The position numbers and the translations under genes are program-made. This document shows positions 1 through 12,025 of a DNA stretch of 64,000 nucleotides, piece by piece. Each line of letters opens with the position of its first letter. Within the stretch, counting starts at the first letter, position 1. The notes beneath the pieces were generated by a model. That model did not search any database and was not told the DNA's origin. It saw nothing but the letters and a program-made list of their open reading frames with translations. This stretch comes from Endothia cerciana (lineage: Eukaryota; Ascomycota; Sordariomycetes; Diaporthales; Cryphonectriaceae), in assembly GCA_026119935.1 (NCBI GenBank), contig JALRMH010000023.1, positions 533,300 to 597,299 on the forward strand. Direction: 5' to 3'.

Positions 1-1
1 T

Positions 2-271
2 TCGCTCTGGACAGCCCCCTGGGACCCTTACACGGATATGGACCGGTATGTGGCCAATATGGCAAGCCAATTATGGGCGAACTTCATCAAGACTGGGAAC
101 CCAAACGGTGACACTCACGGCACGCCAAAGTTTGCGCACTGGCCTACCGCCGCGCAGGATCCTGGCCATGTGATGGGAATAGGCAAGGAGATGAGACTGA
201 TTCCGAACGCAAAGAATGCGGAACGGGAAAAGTTCTGGAAGGACTATTTCGCAATACAGAAGAGGTGGTGA
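2..271 (+). CDS. Type-B carboxylesterase/lipase, C-terminal fragment
   Basis: The reading frame is open from the left edge of the window to a TGA at 269-271, so only the last 89 or so residues of the protein are present. The segment with WANFIKTGNPNG followed by a WP pair, a PGHVMGIG-like stretch and a final FWKDYF-like tail is typical of the C-terminus of fungal type-B carboxylesterases and lipases of the alpha/beta-hydrolase fold. The nucleophile elbow and catalytic residues lie outside the window, so activity cannot be judged. The 594 bp after it separate it from a convergent sugar-transporter gene. Nothing ties it to the polyketide cluster further right. Confidence 0.8.
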   Translation, partial: SLWTAPWDPYTDMDRYVANMASQLWANFIKTGNPNGDTHGTPKFAHWPTAAQDPGHVMGIGKEMRLIPNAKNAEREKFWKDYFAIQKRW

Positions 272-865
272 AAGGAATTGATCCGCATGTTTTGCTAGTT
301 AGGCGGATCCTGCTTTTCTACCCTATCCCTAGTCTTCATTTGTGTTGTAGGGAAAGGGGAAAAGCTAGGGGTCTATGATAAGTAGACAGTGGATATATTG
401 AATTGATCTGAATTGCAATTGTAGGAGGACCTCTGCAAGTACTGCCATCCCCCTTCTACCCGTCCTTAGCTTCTTGTTCCCTTTTCTCTTTCCCCTCCTC
501 TGACCCCCTTCATCCAGATTTTGCCTCTGCTTTCTGCCTATTTTCTCTTCCACCATTTGTCTTTATTCTTTGCCATCTAATTTGCTCTGGATCTTTGGCC
601 TTTTACCAGTCAGTGGTGGAAACACCTCAGGACCATCACTACCATAGTTGAGTCTATGCTAGGACCTACATACACCTGTCTTCATGTCACAGACAATGCG
701 TACTAATTTACGTGAAGCTTCTAATGTTGTCCATTACTGACGCATAATTTCTTGGGACTAATGAGCTGCTCTTATGAACTTTTCAACAGTCCTCCCTTGC
801 ACGTCTTTCCCCTCTTTTCTGAAGTTGACCAGAACATTTTGCTGTACTTCTGGAAGATTTCTTGG
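272..865. other. Intergenic spacer between convergent genes
   Basis: I see no gene here. It holds the 3' flanks of the carboxylesterase (plus strand) and the sugar transporter (minus strand), with a pyrimidine-rich stretch at about 430-560. Short open frames in it lack any recognisable domain. Confidence 0.6.
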
Positions 866-3042
866 TTACTTTTCCCCTTCCCCTTGCCCTTCAGTCTCAT
901 GATGCAGAATATCGCACCCATAGTTACCTGTACAGACAGTGTTACGGAATTTCCTCGCTGGAATCTTCCGGCTGAAGAGCTCGTCAATCTGGGCGTATGA
1001 GCGCCCTGTGTAGTCTGGGATGAAAAAGAAGGTGACCAAAAGAGTTATCACACCAAAGCACGCAAAGTAGATGGCGGAGCCTCCAACACCCAACCTGTTC
1101 GTCTCCAGCATATAGGGAATAGCAATGTTGTAGGTGACCCCAAGTATGCCGTTACCCAGCGCCCCAATAGTGGCTGTTTTCGCACGCAGTCGCATTGACC
1201 CAGATTCGCCGATGTAAATCCAGCCGCAGGCATTAGGTCCGAGTGTTGAACTATAGGATCCAATGCACAGAAAGGCCAGCATGATATGACCAGTTTCAAG
1301 GCTGTACGGCAATTTCATAGCAAGCCCTGAAACACCGATACCAACTAATTCCAAGTGAATTGTCAGCAAAAAAAAAACCAAAAACAAACCAAAAAAACCT
1401 GTACTTCTGTTGGAGCAAGGAGGGACAGATTCAGAGACACCACATCTGGGTTGTAAGCAGGAAGGCTAGGGCTGATACGCACTCATAGACATTAGTAGAC
1501 CACATTGCCCCGTGAGGAGAAGTCTCCTCCGCCCAATTGTCTTAAACTCGCTCAGAAAAAAGACTGTCATGATGGCTAATATTTGGAGTGCAATGGCGAT
1601 ACACGTTGACTCAAGTGAGTTGGGCTGGCCAGCCAGCGTGAAACTACAACCACAGGGGGCAGGTCTCAGTATTCGACTCATCCTCCATGATTTGCGTGGG
1701 AGGGAATTTGCCTACAAATATGTCTTTTGGGGCCCGGTGATGACGTTGCCCGCAAGTGATGCCGTCAATGGAGGAAAGAAGGCACAGAACGTCCTCCGCA
1801 GGTCGGATCCTTTGAAACACTCGACGAAACTCGATTGTTTCATCTATAGAATCAGAGAATGGGTCAGCGAAGTAGAGATCCAAGGAAGCAATCCGTCATT
1901 CGCGGTGCGCACTCACCATTTCCTTTTTTCCCGCCTCCTGGCCGAGGGTATACTCGTACTCAGCGTAGATGAGCTCGCGGTCCTCTGCGGTGCGGTTGGG
2001 GTACATGAATAAGATCATCTTTTTTGCCTTTTCCGTTTTGCCGTGCATGATGAGCCACGCGGGCGATTCGCAGAGGAGGAAGACCTGAAAAGCAAGAACA
2101 ATGACAGGAAGACAGACGCAGACGAGGAGTGGCATCCTGTACGCCCATTTATTATTGGCCTCGGGCCAGACTTCTTGACCCACGTAGCATAGGACGACAG
2201 AGATAAGGTCTCCGATGGACGCTGTGGTCGGTGAGCGGCAGCTCCGAGACTTCTTCACTTTGAGGGGTCACCCCTTGACAGAAACTCACAGATGAACAAG
2301 AAAAGAGATATCATCAGACCTCTGGCATTCCTGGGTGCCAACTCGCCGATGTACAATGGGGCCGTCGCCTGGGTGAGACCCGAAACAAAGGCGAGGAGGA
2401 ACCTGGCGATGGCGAAGACTTTCCAGTTCGTGGCAACAAACTCGACGATGACGCCTATGATCATGACTGCTAGGTTAAAGAATATAACAGTGCGTCGGCC
2501 GAAGTAGTCCGCAATGGGACCCATGCTGAATTGGCCAAGGACCTGAGCTGGCGCAGCAACCGCGCTCCAGCTGGACAGGGAAAAGATCACGTGTGAGCAG
2601 AAGAACAGCTGAGTGTAGCAAGAGGTCAAGGATGATAAGCTCACATTGAGACCGTCTTGGGAGTCACAGCATACTTTCCACCAGACATGTAGCCCTCACC
2701 CATGACAAAGCAGAAAGACTGCGATCCAACAAGAGCGGTGACGGCTGTGGAATCTGTGCCGAGAATGAGCGCGCTGGCCTGTGTCAACACGGCTCATGTC
2801 AGCGATCAAATGAACGGCAACAGAACAGTACGTGAGGCTAGGGTGTCTATTACAAGAGCTGCTGCGACCACTGCAAAGACTTTCTTGTCTTCCTTGAATG
2901 TCTGCCGAACGGACTTGGCCTCCTGTAAAGTCGCTTGTTGCGCGACCTCGAGCTCTGCCACATGGTTTTTCTCGTCGACGACCACTTCCTCCTCTTCCGA
3001 TCGAGTGATGGTCATGCCTTTATCGTCCATGTTGGAAGTCAT
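866..3042 (-). CDS. MFS sugar transporter (maltose-permease-like), multi-intron
   Basis: Predicted 12-helix plasma-membrane sugar:proton symporter. The chosen start is the ATG at 3042, giving an acidic cytosolic N-terminus (MTSNMDDKG). Splicing about six short introns gives a collinear family match: a helix-2/3 loop with ADYFGRRTV, then ESPAWLIMHGK, an ECFKGSDLRRT block, a second repeat with KTIGRRRLLL, GESGSMRLRAKT, and a late IPDYTGRSYAQIDELF block in place of the usual PETKGR loop, followed by KIPARKF. A stop seen in the unspliced frame near 1710 falls inside a plausible GTAGGC...TTGTAG intron, so I do not call it a pseudogene. The C-terminus after KIPARKF is longer than usual and could hide one more intron. 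It faces a DHA2 pump across a 1-kb divergent promoter. The substrate cannot be read from sequence. Confidence 0.8.
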
Positions 3043-4045
3043 GATACCCGCAGAGTGCCGATCAGAGCAGTTCTTGTGGCGCCCGCGGAGTTTGTTTACG
3101 TAGTATAGGTAGCGTCGCGGTCTCTTGCTAACGTGGTGGAGCGTACAGAGCTTGCGTTCACGGCCCCCACAGCCAAAAGAAGACCAGGAACACGTTCGTA
3201 TGATCGGTCGGAGAAGTCTCAAACCATCTATGTGGGTGGTCGGTCAGCCAAACGCCGTGGGCTGAGGACGACCCATAAGACAGTAGACAGTTAGACGAGC
3301 CCCGTCACGTAACTGGCCAGTAAGGAAAAAAGGGGCTCGGAGTTAAAAGGCCGTGCCGTGGAACACATATATCAGATCACTCGCCTGAGAAGAAACGGAG
3401 GAATAGTTATCACTCAGAAGAAACAAGACCAAAGGGAAGAAGGACTCATGCTGTACCTCTAAGCTAGTTATATACCTAATTATCTTAACTCTCTGGGAAG
3501 GCAGTGTGTCTTCTGGCGCTCAAACTCGATCTCCCCAACTCAATATTTGAGCACCTTCGGTCTGTCAACAGCACACTTTGGACGCTAGACCTGGTCCCCG
3601 TGGTATCCCCCGATCTGCGGGGAATCCCTGGAGCGAAGTGGGGAGATTTAGGCGAGCGATGGGAACGGAACAGGACGACTATGACTCTCTGGAGATCTCG
3701 CTTAGAGGGGCCAGCCCGCTGCCGCCAGGTGGTGCATGTGCGTGTAGCCGAGAAGACCCAGAGGGCGACTGGAAAAGAGATATCCCGCACATGCGACCAC
3801 GTCCGTATAAGCGACTAAACTAGCGACCCCGACAACACCTTTCGAGAGATGGTGAATATTGTGCGGGTAATTTGCGCCTATAAGGTTCCAGGGTTAAATT
3901 CCGGTGCCGGTGGGTGGCGGCAACAGCAGCACGCATTTTCACGGGAAACCTTCCATGAGATTTCATAATTATCCCGGCGACCTGCCTCTCAAGTCCTTAT
4001 CAGTTTTGGAAAGCTTCTGTTCCAACTCAAGGCAAAGCAGGAAAG
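3043..4045. promoter_or_regulatory. Divergent promoter region, sugar transporter / DHA2 pump
   Basis: About 1 kb between the start codons of two divergent transporter genes; the upstream and 5' untranslated sequences of both must lie here. I saw no convincing gene and none of the cluster motif GACACCGAGTA. Confidence 0.5.
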
Positions 4046-6639
4046 ATGGGGGATATTACCGTGGCTTCACAACAGTTGCCTACAGTGCATACAGTCCCAA
4101 TTGCCACAGCAGATGACGAGATTTTACATGATCGCCCTCAGGAAGCATCAGAAAAACCGGATCCCGGTCAAGATTCGGAGCAACCGCCTCGCATAGAAGA
4201 GGTAGAGCGTGGCAGGGAAGCGGATGAGAGTGGTGAAGAGGCCGCCCCGACGAGCGAAAAGCACAAACTTCAAGACCAGACGAACCTACTGCCCTTCAGA
4301 CAACTTATGGTCGTATTTGTTGGTTTAAGTTGTGCGTTATTCTGTGAGTGAGATTTCTTTTCCTTTGGATCCCAGTAGCAAGCATAGCGACCACCAGACT
4401 AATACCATCTCTTTTGTGGATTTACAGGCTCACTTCTCGACCAGACTATGTGAGTCGATTTTGCTTCCTGGATCACACTCTGGTGCAAGCCTCACCTAAT
4501 TTGATTATAGCGTGTCGACAGCACTTCCTACACTTGGCCGAGTCTTTAATGATGCCTCTATATCCTCATGGGTTGGGACTGCATACCTTCTCACCTCGAC
4601 AGCCTGCCAGCCTTTATATGGTCGCCTTTCCGACATCTTCGGCCGAAAGGTGATACTTCTCGGGAGCATGGGATTTTTTCTGGTTGGGTCAATACTATGC
4701 GCAGTGTCGCAGGGCATGATCATGCTCATAGTCTTCCGTGAGTTGCCAAGTCTGATCTTTTACGATTTCGATTTGTTCATGCCTTGTTAACTGTCATGTT
4801 CCAGGGGCTATATCGGGCATTGGTGGAGGTGGTATACTAACTTCTGTCATGATTGTGACGTCCGATGTGGTGTCATTAGAGCAACGAGGCACATATCAGG
4901 GCATTCTTGGAGTAGTGGTGGCTATTTCCAACTCGATCGGCCCGTTGGTAGGCGGTGCCTTTTCTGAAGCAGTTTCGTGGCGTTGGTGTTTTGTAAGTCA
5001 ACGTACTTGAGCCAGAACTGCACTCATACAAAGAGAAGGTCGACGATGGGCGCTGATTTGTTACCTGCGCATAGTATATCAACATTCCTCTAACAAGCAC
5101 TGCCATCATCGTGGTCGCCTTTGTCCTACCTCTCAAGCGACCCAAAGGAAACGTCAAAGGGAAATTAATTAAAATTGACTACCTGGGCTGTGTTACGATG
5201 CTGGCTGCTGCTATCTTGATACTCCTCCCTCTGTCTTGGTCTGTGCTATGCATAATTGAGTCTTGCTGTTGCCTCCTCTCTTCCCCCCGACTCTATCTCT
5301 CTCTTGCTATCATATAATTCTAACAGCATTTCTAGGGGTGGAACCAAATATGCCTGGAGCTCAGCCGGATTCATTGCTCCCCTAGTCCTTGGCATCGTCC
5401 TGTTTGTTGCCTTCATCATTATTGAGTTCAAAGTGGCTGCACTGCCACTCATCCCCAGTGAGATGACTCCTCAAGACCTGAGTATCTGGCCTCTCCCCAC
5501 AGGTCACCTGGCTGAACAATATCGCAGTGCACATCTTCAAGATCCCAACTGTCGCGGGTGCCTATGTTGGGGCATTCTTTACAGGCTTTATGTTCTATTG
5601 CAATCTATATTACGTAAATATTCCCAGCCATGAGCGTTCGCAAATTACTTGCGACTTCTAACCAGTGTCACTTTCAGCTCCCCCAATTCTACCAGGTCGT
5701 CCGTGGCGCGTCCCCGATCCGCTCAGGTGTATTGCTTCTTCCACTTATTTTGGTCCAGACCGTGACGTCTTTCACGGCCGGCTTCCTCGTCTCCAAGACA
5801 GGTAACTACCAGCTGAATCTCTGGTTTGGCTTCGCTATCTGGGCTGTCGCCTGTGGCCTACTCTCCACAATATCACCAGCCATCTCCGATGCCCGCCTTA
5901 TCGGCTACCAGATCCTGAGCGGCGTCGGGGCTGGGCAGACATTCCAGACCAGCCTGGTCGCGATCCAGGCGAGCGTGGTGAGAGCAGATATGGCGGTAGC
6001 GACGGGTACGCGGAACTTTCTGCGATTGCTTGGTGGGACTGTCGCCCTGGCTGCTTGTGCTGCTATCTTGAATAATACAGCAAAGTGAGTGTAACCCCTA
6101 CTTGAGAATGATACCCTCCTGCCACCGATCCAGCTTCAATAGCCTGATGAGACTAAACTTTCACTATAGGACCGATCTCGCATCTATTCTTTCACCAGAG
6201 ATGATCGACGACATCGTATCAGATCCTACAAAAATTGCGGCTGGTACCCTCGGTTTATCTGCCGCACAGTCGTCTGCCGCCATCCTAGCTTATAGTAAGT
6301 CGTAATCATCGGAATACTCGCTGCTACGAATTGTAAATCTAGGATCGGGTAGATGCTAACGGAACAAAAAAAAAAAAAAAAGCACATGGCATTAGGAACA
6401 TCTACTATTTCATGATTCCATGCTGCTGTATCTCCTTCTTCGCCACGCTTTTCTTCGTTAGAGGTCACAGTCTAAAGAGAGAAGACGATGCGAAGTTGCA
6501 GGAAGATGGCAGACGATGGGCAGCAAGTCATCAAGGGATGTTGAATCGCAAAAAGAAATCCAACGTGGCGAATGATCCAAAAGTGACGCCAGATGGCGAG
6601 GTTACGATTACATCTTCGGAACCTACGGCTGGCAAATAG
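4046..6639 (+). CDS. DHA2-type (14-helix) MFS drug/metabolite efflux pump
   Basis: Proton-coupled efflux pump of the plasma membrane. The ATG at 4046 begins a roughly 85-residue acidic cytosolic tail (many D, E and P), then LLPFRQLMVVFVGLSCALF starts helix 1. Family landmarks follow: LLDQTIVSTALPTL, WVGTAYLLTSTACQPLYGRLSDIFGRK, AISGIGGGGILTSVMIV, RGTYQGILG, SWRWCFYINIP, then later GYQILSGVGAGQTFQT and GTRNFLRLLGG. Several short introns interrupt it; the one at 5458-5527 restores a PLIPMHIFKIPTVAG reading across a local frame change. The protein ends in a basic tail and TAG at 6637-6639. It resembles pumps found with metabolite clusters but lies 16 kb outside the core and lacks the shared promoter motif, so its link to the cluster is unproven. 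Confidence 0.85.
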
Positions 6640-8004
6640 ATATAGAATACAGTAGTATAGCTTGGAAACTGCCATAGATGGATCACAGGGTTGTATAACA
6701 GGTCCAACTACAAAATGTAGTGTATTCACGCTGATCTTTACGAAATGCAAGTCAGGGGCTGGGCGAGATTGCATTCTATTATGTGAACATTGCACAGTAA
6801 TCTCTGACAATCGGTATAATAATTACTACCGTATCCTGTTCAGCAATTCCACTCAAATTCATTAAAACATATGCGTGAATCTTTTCCTACTCTCTTCTCA
6901 ATGACTCCCACCAAATCTCATTCCTAGTAAGAAAGTGTTTCATATAGCTCTGGCGTCACATAGACTTGTAGACTCAGGCCACAAGCTTCCTCATTTCTGC
7001 CAATACCGCAGGAAGTGATATCGCGTAGCTTATTATCTAATTGTCAGTGTGCCCTGCCGTCCTCGTTAGTGGTAACTTCCAACAACTCACAACATATTCT
7101 TCGACCGCTCCTCGACTGTACTTCTATCATCCTGCCACACATAATTGTTCATCCAGGCATCTGCACGCTGCGCGTTGGCTTCGTTATTCGGAACCTTTTG
7201 CCTCGGGTAGGTATATAGCCTCAGTATCAGGTAGGGCTCATTTGGCGTTAAGGAGAAGTACAGTGCATGCTGCTTTGATTTGAACATATGGAGGCGCTTC
7301 GTCTCAGCCCAGGTCTCCCTGCCTACTTCTAAACGTGCCGTATCCCTTGCCAGTAGTGAGCTCGGCTAGGTCTTAGATCTTCCACTTATCTTACTCTACT
7401 TTAGAAATAAGGACCAGCACTCCAGAGACTTCTCGGGAAGTATGCAAGACGCTGATGATTCAGAATGTCTAGAAGAGTTGGTTGATCAAACCTGAATTTG
7501 GGGATGAATGCTCATCGCGCCATGCTCTCAGCAGATGATTTAGTGCAAGGCAAAATGATCGCTGCCCTAATTTTTATTTATTTATTTTCCTTCTCTGTTT
7601 TATTTCCTAGACTCGCTGATGCTTTCAGAAAGTACATCCCGACTTGAGCGAACTCGTAAGACGAAATGTATTTCAGTCGCTCCCATCTTGCGATCGCAGT
7701 GTCAGCTTTGATATGGCAATAATACATGGGCCTGGTCTAGAACTAATATGTTTGTACAGCCTCTCTTGCGAAGGATTGTTCTCTGAAGGCATTCACCCCC
7801 GCTGGATGTTCCGTCCTGTAACAAATTCCAAATACTCTTATCAATAGATTTTGTGTTTTACAGTTTTTGACGTATTCCACGTGGTCCTAGACAAAGTCGC
7901 CACATTTGGCTCTCGCTGAACTCTGGTCTTTGAAGTGGTATTTTGACAAATGGCAGGTTTGTTAATCTAGACTCAATTTTACAAGAAAGTCGAGAGACAA
8001 GCCA
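6640..8004. other. Intergenic, no gene recognised
   Basis: About 1.36 kb between the 3' ends of the DHA2 pump and the minus-strand MYB1 gene. Open frames of 60-80 codons occur on both strands but show no domain, no intron-supported extension and no codon pattern like the neighbours. An AT-rich patch lies near 7570-7610. Confidence 0.55.
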
Positions 8005-9575
8005 TCAGTTCATTTGTATTCTCCTCGGGCCTATTTTCATCGACTTTAAAACACCAATTCCTTCTAGACTGGTCATAACAGCCTCTATCTGCGAGCTAGA
8101 GCATGTGATCAACAGATCGACCTGATACGATGTTGAAGAGCTCTCCCTCGAGTTTTCGGAGTCTATATCTTCACCGTAATGTGTAGCGCCTGTGGATACT
8201 ATATTCGTCGCGCTCACAGTCGGTGACTGATCTCCTTCCAACAGCTCAGATGTCTGAGGGGGTGCCCGAGTACTTGTTACACAGGGGCTCCTGGACGATG
8301 CCATATCAACGTGGTCCACTTCTGTATGCCAAAACGTTAGCTCGAACACAGATGAAAACAAAGGCATGTCTCCATAATAGGTAATAAGCTATAAGATAGG
8401 ACTCACGGTATGAATAGGAAGCCGTATCGATGATGGGGTCATGAGTACTTCCGACAAAGTCGTGCACGTTTCCCAGAAAGTTAGAATAGTCTCTGGGTAA
8501 TGTGTCTGAACTCGGTTGACTCTGATAGCTGGGTGGGAAGAAGGTGCCTTTAAGTGATGATGACAAGGCTGATTGATCTTCAGCGGCTGGTGTCCAGGTT
8601 CCCGTGGGCGTGAGAAGAGGTGTCAATCTGCTCTGTTCCCGGGACGTTAGTGTCAAGGAGAACCCACTGCCGCTTTGATCCATATATTCCGGCCAGAGCC
8701 CGGACGCTGTTGTCGAGCTCACAGTATTCCGCTTACGGATCGGGTCGTTACATATAGCCATGTCTTGATTAAGGAAGTCCATGATATGGTCTCCATCCTC
8801 GGGACTGTTGTATTCGTTTTCGGTGTCGTTTTCATCGGCTTCTTCCCCGTCATCATCTTCGTCTTCCTGTTCTGCGATGGTATTCTCGCTCCCAAAGAGG
8901 CCTGCGACGTCAAACTCTTGACTTGTGTCCTGTTCCTGGGGCTCACAGCTCACAGCGACAGCGATCGCATCCGGCGAGCTCGATGAAGTCTTGGCCTCGA
9001 ATTCACCTCTCTGCTTTTTGACACTGTTTCTGTTGTTCTGATTACACAGCCGCAAAGTTGAATAACGGTTTTTCAATGCGAGGGTAGTCCGCTTGGGGAC
9101 ATGTGAAGCTGCTATGATGGCCCAGTCTTTCCCGTGGGTTAGTACTTCATGGAGCAGTTGGGAGTCCTCTGTTAAAGTCCAGTCGGGGTGGTTGACGCCT
9201 GGGTCCAGCACTTGGCTCCAATGACTGGAACATTCGTCGGCATTTCGGGTCAACACTGCTTGCGCAGCTTTAGTCCAGGTGAAACCGTGCTGACGCACTG
9301 CTTCAATCAGGCGCTCGTCTTCCTCGTCCGACCAAGGGCCTTCCGTAGTACCCGCTGCAAGACTGTTCCACCATCTCCTCCGGCAATCCTTGTTCGAACG
9401 ACCGGGCACGAACTTGGCCAATTCCCGCCATAGTAAGGGACGAGACTGCGACAGCACTACCAGTATTGTATAAGCTTTGGTTACGCGGGAGTCGTAGGTT
9501 GAATCTACCTGTATTCACAGCCCTGCGTAAAGCAGCGTCCTCCTGAGGTGTCCAGTTCCGCCTAGCACGAGTCAT
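8005..9575 (-). CDS. Three-repeat MYB/SANT DNA-binding regulator (MYB1)
   Basis: Nuclear DNA-binding protein of about 477 aa. Splicing gives exons 9509-9575, 8407-9456 and 8005-8321. Repeat 1 is split by intron 1 and reads NWTPQEDAALRRAV then RPLLWRELAKFVPGRSNKDCRRRWWNSL; repeat 2 is GPWSDEEDERLIEAVRQHG to SSHWSQVLDP; repeat 3 is DWTLTEDSQLLHEVLTHG to LALKNRYSTLR. An acidic D/E-rich stretch and an S/T/P-rich region follow, a likely activation segment. The last ~35 residues form a small conserved block (VDLLITCSSSQIEAVMTSL...). MYB2 at 22985 has the same repeat arrangement, a 67-nt first exon with an identical intron position, and the same kind of C-terminal block, so the two are paralogues. 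MYB1 lies beside decayed cluster-type genes, suggesting it once served a neighbouring or ancestral cluster. Target genes are unknown. Confidence 0.85.
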
Positions 9576-10264
9576 GATGGTGATACAACAATGTCTTTCG
9601 CAGATCTTCTTGAATCAAGGATGGTATCAAGTCTGTACCAACAAGTAGGACTTGCGTATATTATTGAACTCAGAGTGCGAAGCTGGACTCTGCTCATAAG
9701 AACGGTGGCAGTAGCCCCCCTAGAGAATCCAATGGCTGGTTGCACCGCCGCCACATTCAAGCCAATTACCGAAGTCCGAACGAGAACCTGAACTTAGATA
9801 CAAAGGGCTTTACTGTCAACTTTTGCCACCATGCCATCTACTATGTACGATGGTCCCGGCCGAAGGCTGAAAGTACCTATCTGTTAAAGAAGGTGGGAAT
9901 ACGGTTCGAGTCTTGACTTGTACGCGTAATTCACGCCGGAGCTCAAACACCATAAGTATACATAATACAATCAACGTGTGATTATAAAGAACATCTGGAA
10001 TAAAAGTACCTCCAGCAATAAGGTCCATATGTACTCTGCGGTCACATGTACCTGGTACGCCGCCCAGAAAGCCGACTAATGTAAGAATATGACGTTTATG
10101 AGCCCACCATGTTGCAGAGTCTCTCATTGGACCCCCATTTTCGTCGATCAGACAACGTTTGGTTTTGTGCAGCGTTGTAATAAGACTAGCGGCACAGAGT
10201 AATTATTTGCCCATATGCTAATACATATTGCCATTCACAGATAACAAAATTACAACCAGAGAAT
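9576..10264. other. MYB1 upstream region, no gene recognised
   Basis: About 690 bp upstream of the MYB1 start and downstream of the SDR pseudogene. A 103-codon minus-strand open frame (9816-10127) shows one hydrophobic patch but no family I recognise. I found no copy of the GACACCGAGTA motif. Confidence 0.45.
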
Positions 10265-11160
10265 TGTAGACCTGCGGAGGAACCTTATCAGAAAACAGCC
10301 GTGAGACTCTCTGTCCATGTACTACAGCGTCAACGTATCATGAAATCCCAACTCTTGGAGTTCGCCCAGCAAGAAACCCAGATACATTGGAAGTCTTTCT
10401 AATCTTCAAACAAGGCAGATCCCGGGCACAGCAGGTGCCTTGAACGAAGGGGACATAGGTGACATTGATGATGACGTCTTCGGCAGACACGTAATCAACC
10501 AGATTCCACGAGAACCCGACCCAATAATTTGGACACTCTATACGGGTCTTCCCGGTCGAGAATTTCAGGGTTTCCCGGTGCCGGGGAAAAGGCATCTGCA
10601 CACCTCTGGGCAAATTTGGGTTCGAGCGTCAGCGCGGCACTTGAAATGATCAGGTTGGCAGGCTGTGGCCCGCGTGAACCTTTTGCTCTGAGAGCTGGGA
10701 GGAGCAGGACTATCAGGAGGACTGCTGAAAGACGATTCACTTGGAAGCTCTCCTCGTGGCCTGCCCTGTCATATCTTCTATAATCGAACCGAGCCCGGCC
10801 CGCGTTGAGAGTCACAACGTCGATGGGTTGAAGCTTGACCTCGACTTGCCTGGAGAAGGCTTGAATAGATTCGCACGAGCACAGGTCCAAGTGTCAGGCC
10901 TCAATGCCCGTTGCCGGTTATTATTTGCGCATGGTGGCAGTAGTAATACTTCCTTTGTACATGGAACGTACCGCTGCGATCGGGTGTGGTAGCTTAAGCC
11001 CCCAGGAGCTGCGGCGCCGCCTCGTAATCCACCCGGGAATTGCTACCTGTGGCAATCACCGTATGTCCCGACAAATTGGCATTGTTGGGCAGCCATTGGG
11101 TGCTGGCTCTAACCTGGCTGTGGAGAAGTGTATTAGGAAAGAAGCGAAAGTCCGAGGGCT
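10265..11160 (-). pseudogene. Short-chain dehydrogenase/reductase (SDR) pseudogene
   Basis: Remains of a Rossmann-fold NAD(P)H oxidoreductase can be read in order on the minus strand but not in one frame. Near 11030-11100 is LSGHTVIATGSNS, the degenerated cofactor loop (living SDRs have TGxxxGxG; here both later glycines are lost). A run without clear similarity follows, then 10500-10890 carries LDLCSCESIQAF, DVVTLNAG (normally NNAG), LIISSAA and YRVSKLL (the YxxxK catalytic pair). After that the frame shifts into VSAEDVIINV and GTPRVGIS-like text, meets a TGA, and resumes with a C-terminal SDR-like segment to about 10265. At least one frameshift and one in-frame stop separate conserved blocks, and no simple set of introns repairs it. 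It belongs to the same broad family as the intact SDR at 17486-18691. Confidence 0.7.
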
Positions 11161-11761
11161 GTAGTTCTTTGGTTCCACCACGGTGTCGTCCAGCCTGATC
11201 TCTGCTTGGGCGCAGTAGGCACAGCATGGACCACTAGCCTCAGCTTCGGAAGCGGAAAACAACCTGATGACGCAAATTAAACCCAGCAGCAGACTTTCGG
11301 TCTCTTCCATCCATCAAGGCCACTTGCTCTGGCCTCTGGCCTCTGTCAAACTGTAAGACCGACCGGCCTCGTTACAGGCCTGCCAAGCCACGTGAAAATA
11401 CTTGCACTTCCTCAGATATTCTAGAGAAGGGTCAGAGAGTAGTATAAAGTAGAATCTCCGTTGACTTCAGGTAGGCTATTACCAGAAGCGGAAACAATCT
11501 CACAAGGGAAAACATCCTCGAAAAGAAAAACGGGATGTCGTCAAGGCCAGCCCTTGCTTGGTAAAGCATCCAGGGCGGGGCAAGCACAGTCTTGCAGCTC
11601 CAGGATTGCCTAGGCCCTAGCCGGAAAACAATATCCTGCCGAGACAAGGGTCCATATCGCTGCAGATCTTCAACTGCTAACGTCTTGTCTTCACACCGAC
11701 ACAACTGCCCACCCTGGTGAGGATCCGATTCCGAGACTTCTCAGCCAAGGTATCACAAGAC
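11161..11761. other. Intergenic, no gene recognised
   Basis: About 600 bp between the SDR remnant and the transcription-factor-like remnant. No open frame with a recognisable domain. Confidence 0.45.
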
Positions 11762-12025
11762 ATGGCTGCCACTAACAAGTCAACAGGTGAGTAGTTTCAT
11801 AATCCAGATCCATCATATCTACCAGGCATGTTGGTCTTGACATCCCCCTTACGAGTCACGAGCGACTATCTTGGTTCAACCTCACATCACGGATTAAATA
11901 CAGTAGAACTTGATTCTATTGTGCGGAGTGGGGTAGCCAAGCTCAAATCGGAGGACCGCAAGCTTATCCAAAGTCATGTCATGAAGGGCAAGAACTTGGG
12001 CAAGTTAAGGCCTATTCGGAATTAA
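11762..12025 (+). pseudogene. Remnant of a fungal-specific transcription factor N-terminus
   Basis: An ATG at 11762 opens a short exon (MAATNKSTG) that can be spliced over a GTGAGT...ACCAG intron into a second exon ending at the TAA at 12023-12025. The spliced product contains a LKSEDRKLIQSHVMKGKN block. In fungal regulators of the Fungal_trans_2/DUF3468 kind, a basic RSHVM block of this sort follows the extreme N-terminus and leads into a several-hundred-residue protein. Here the frame stops within about 10 residues, and I could not find a convincing continuation in the next 1.5 kb. I therefore read it as a decayed 5' end, but a short real gene or a missed intron is possible. Confidence 0.4.

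Noticed and set aside
1700..1720. In-frame stop in the sugar transporter taken as a pseudogene sign
   Set aside because: A plausible short intron with GTAGGC donor and TTGTAG acceptor removes it and restores the conserved helix.
1512..2012. 166-codon plus-strand open frame opposite the sugar transporter
   Set aside because: It overlaps conserved transporter exons and introns on the other strand and has no domain.
5458..5527. Apparent frameshift in the DHA2 pump
   Set aside because: Explained by a 70-bp intron whose removal restores the IPMHIFKIP reading.
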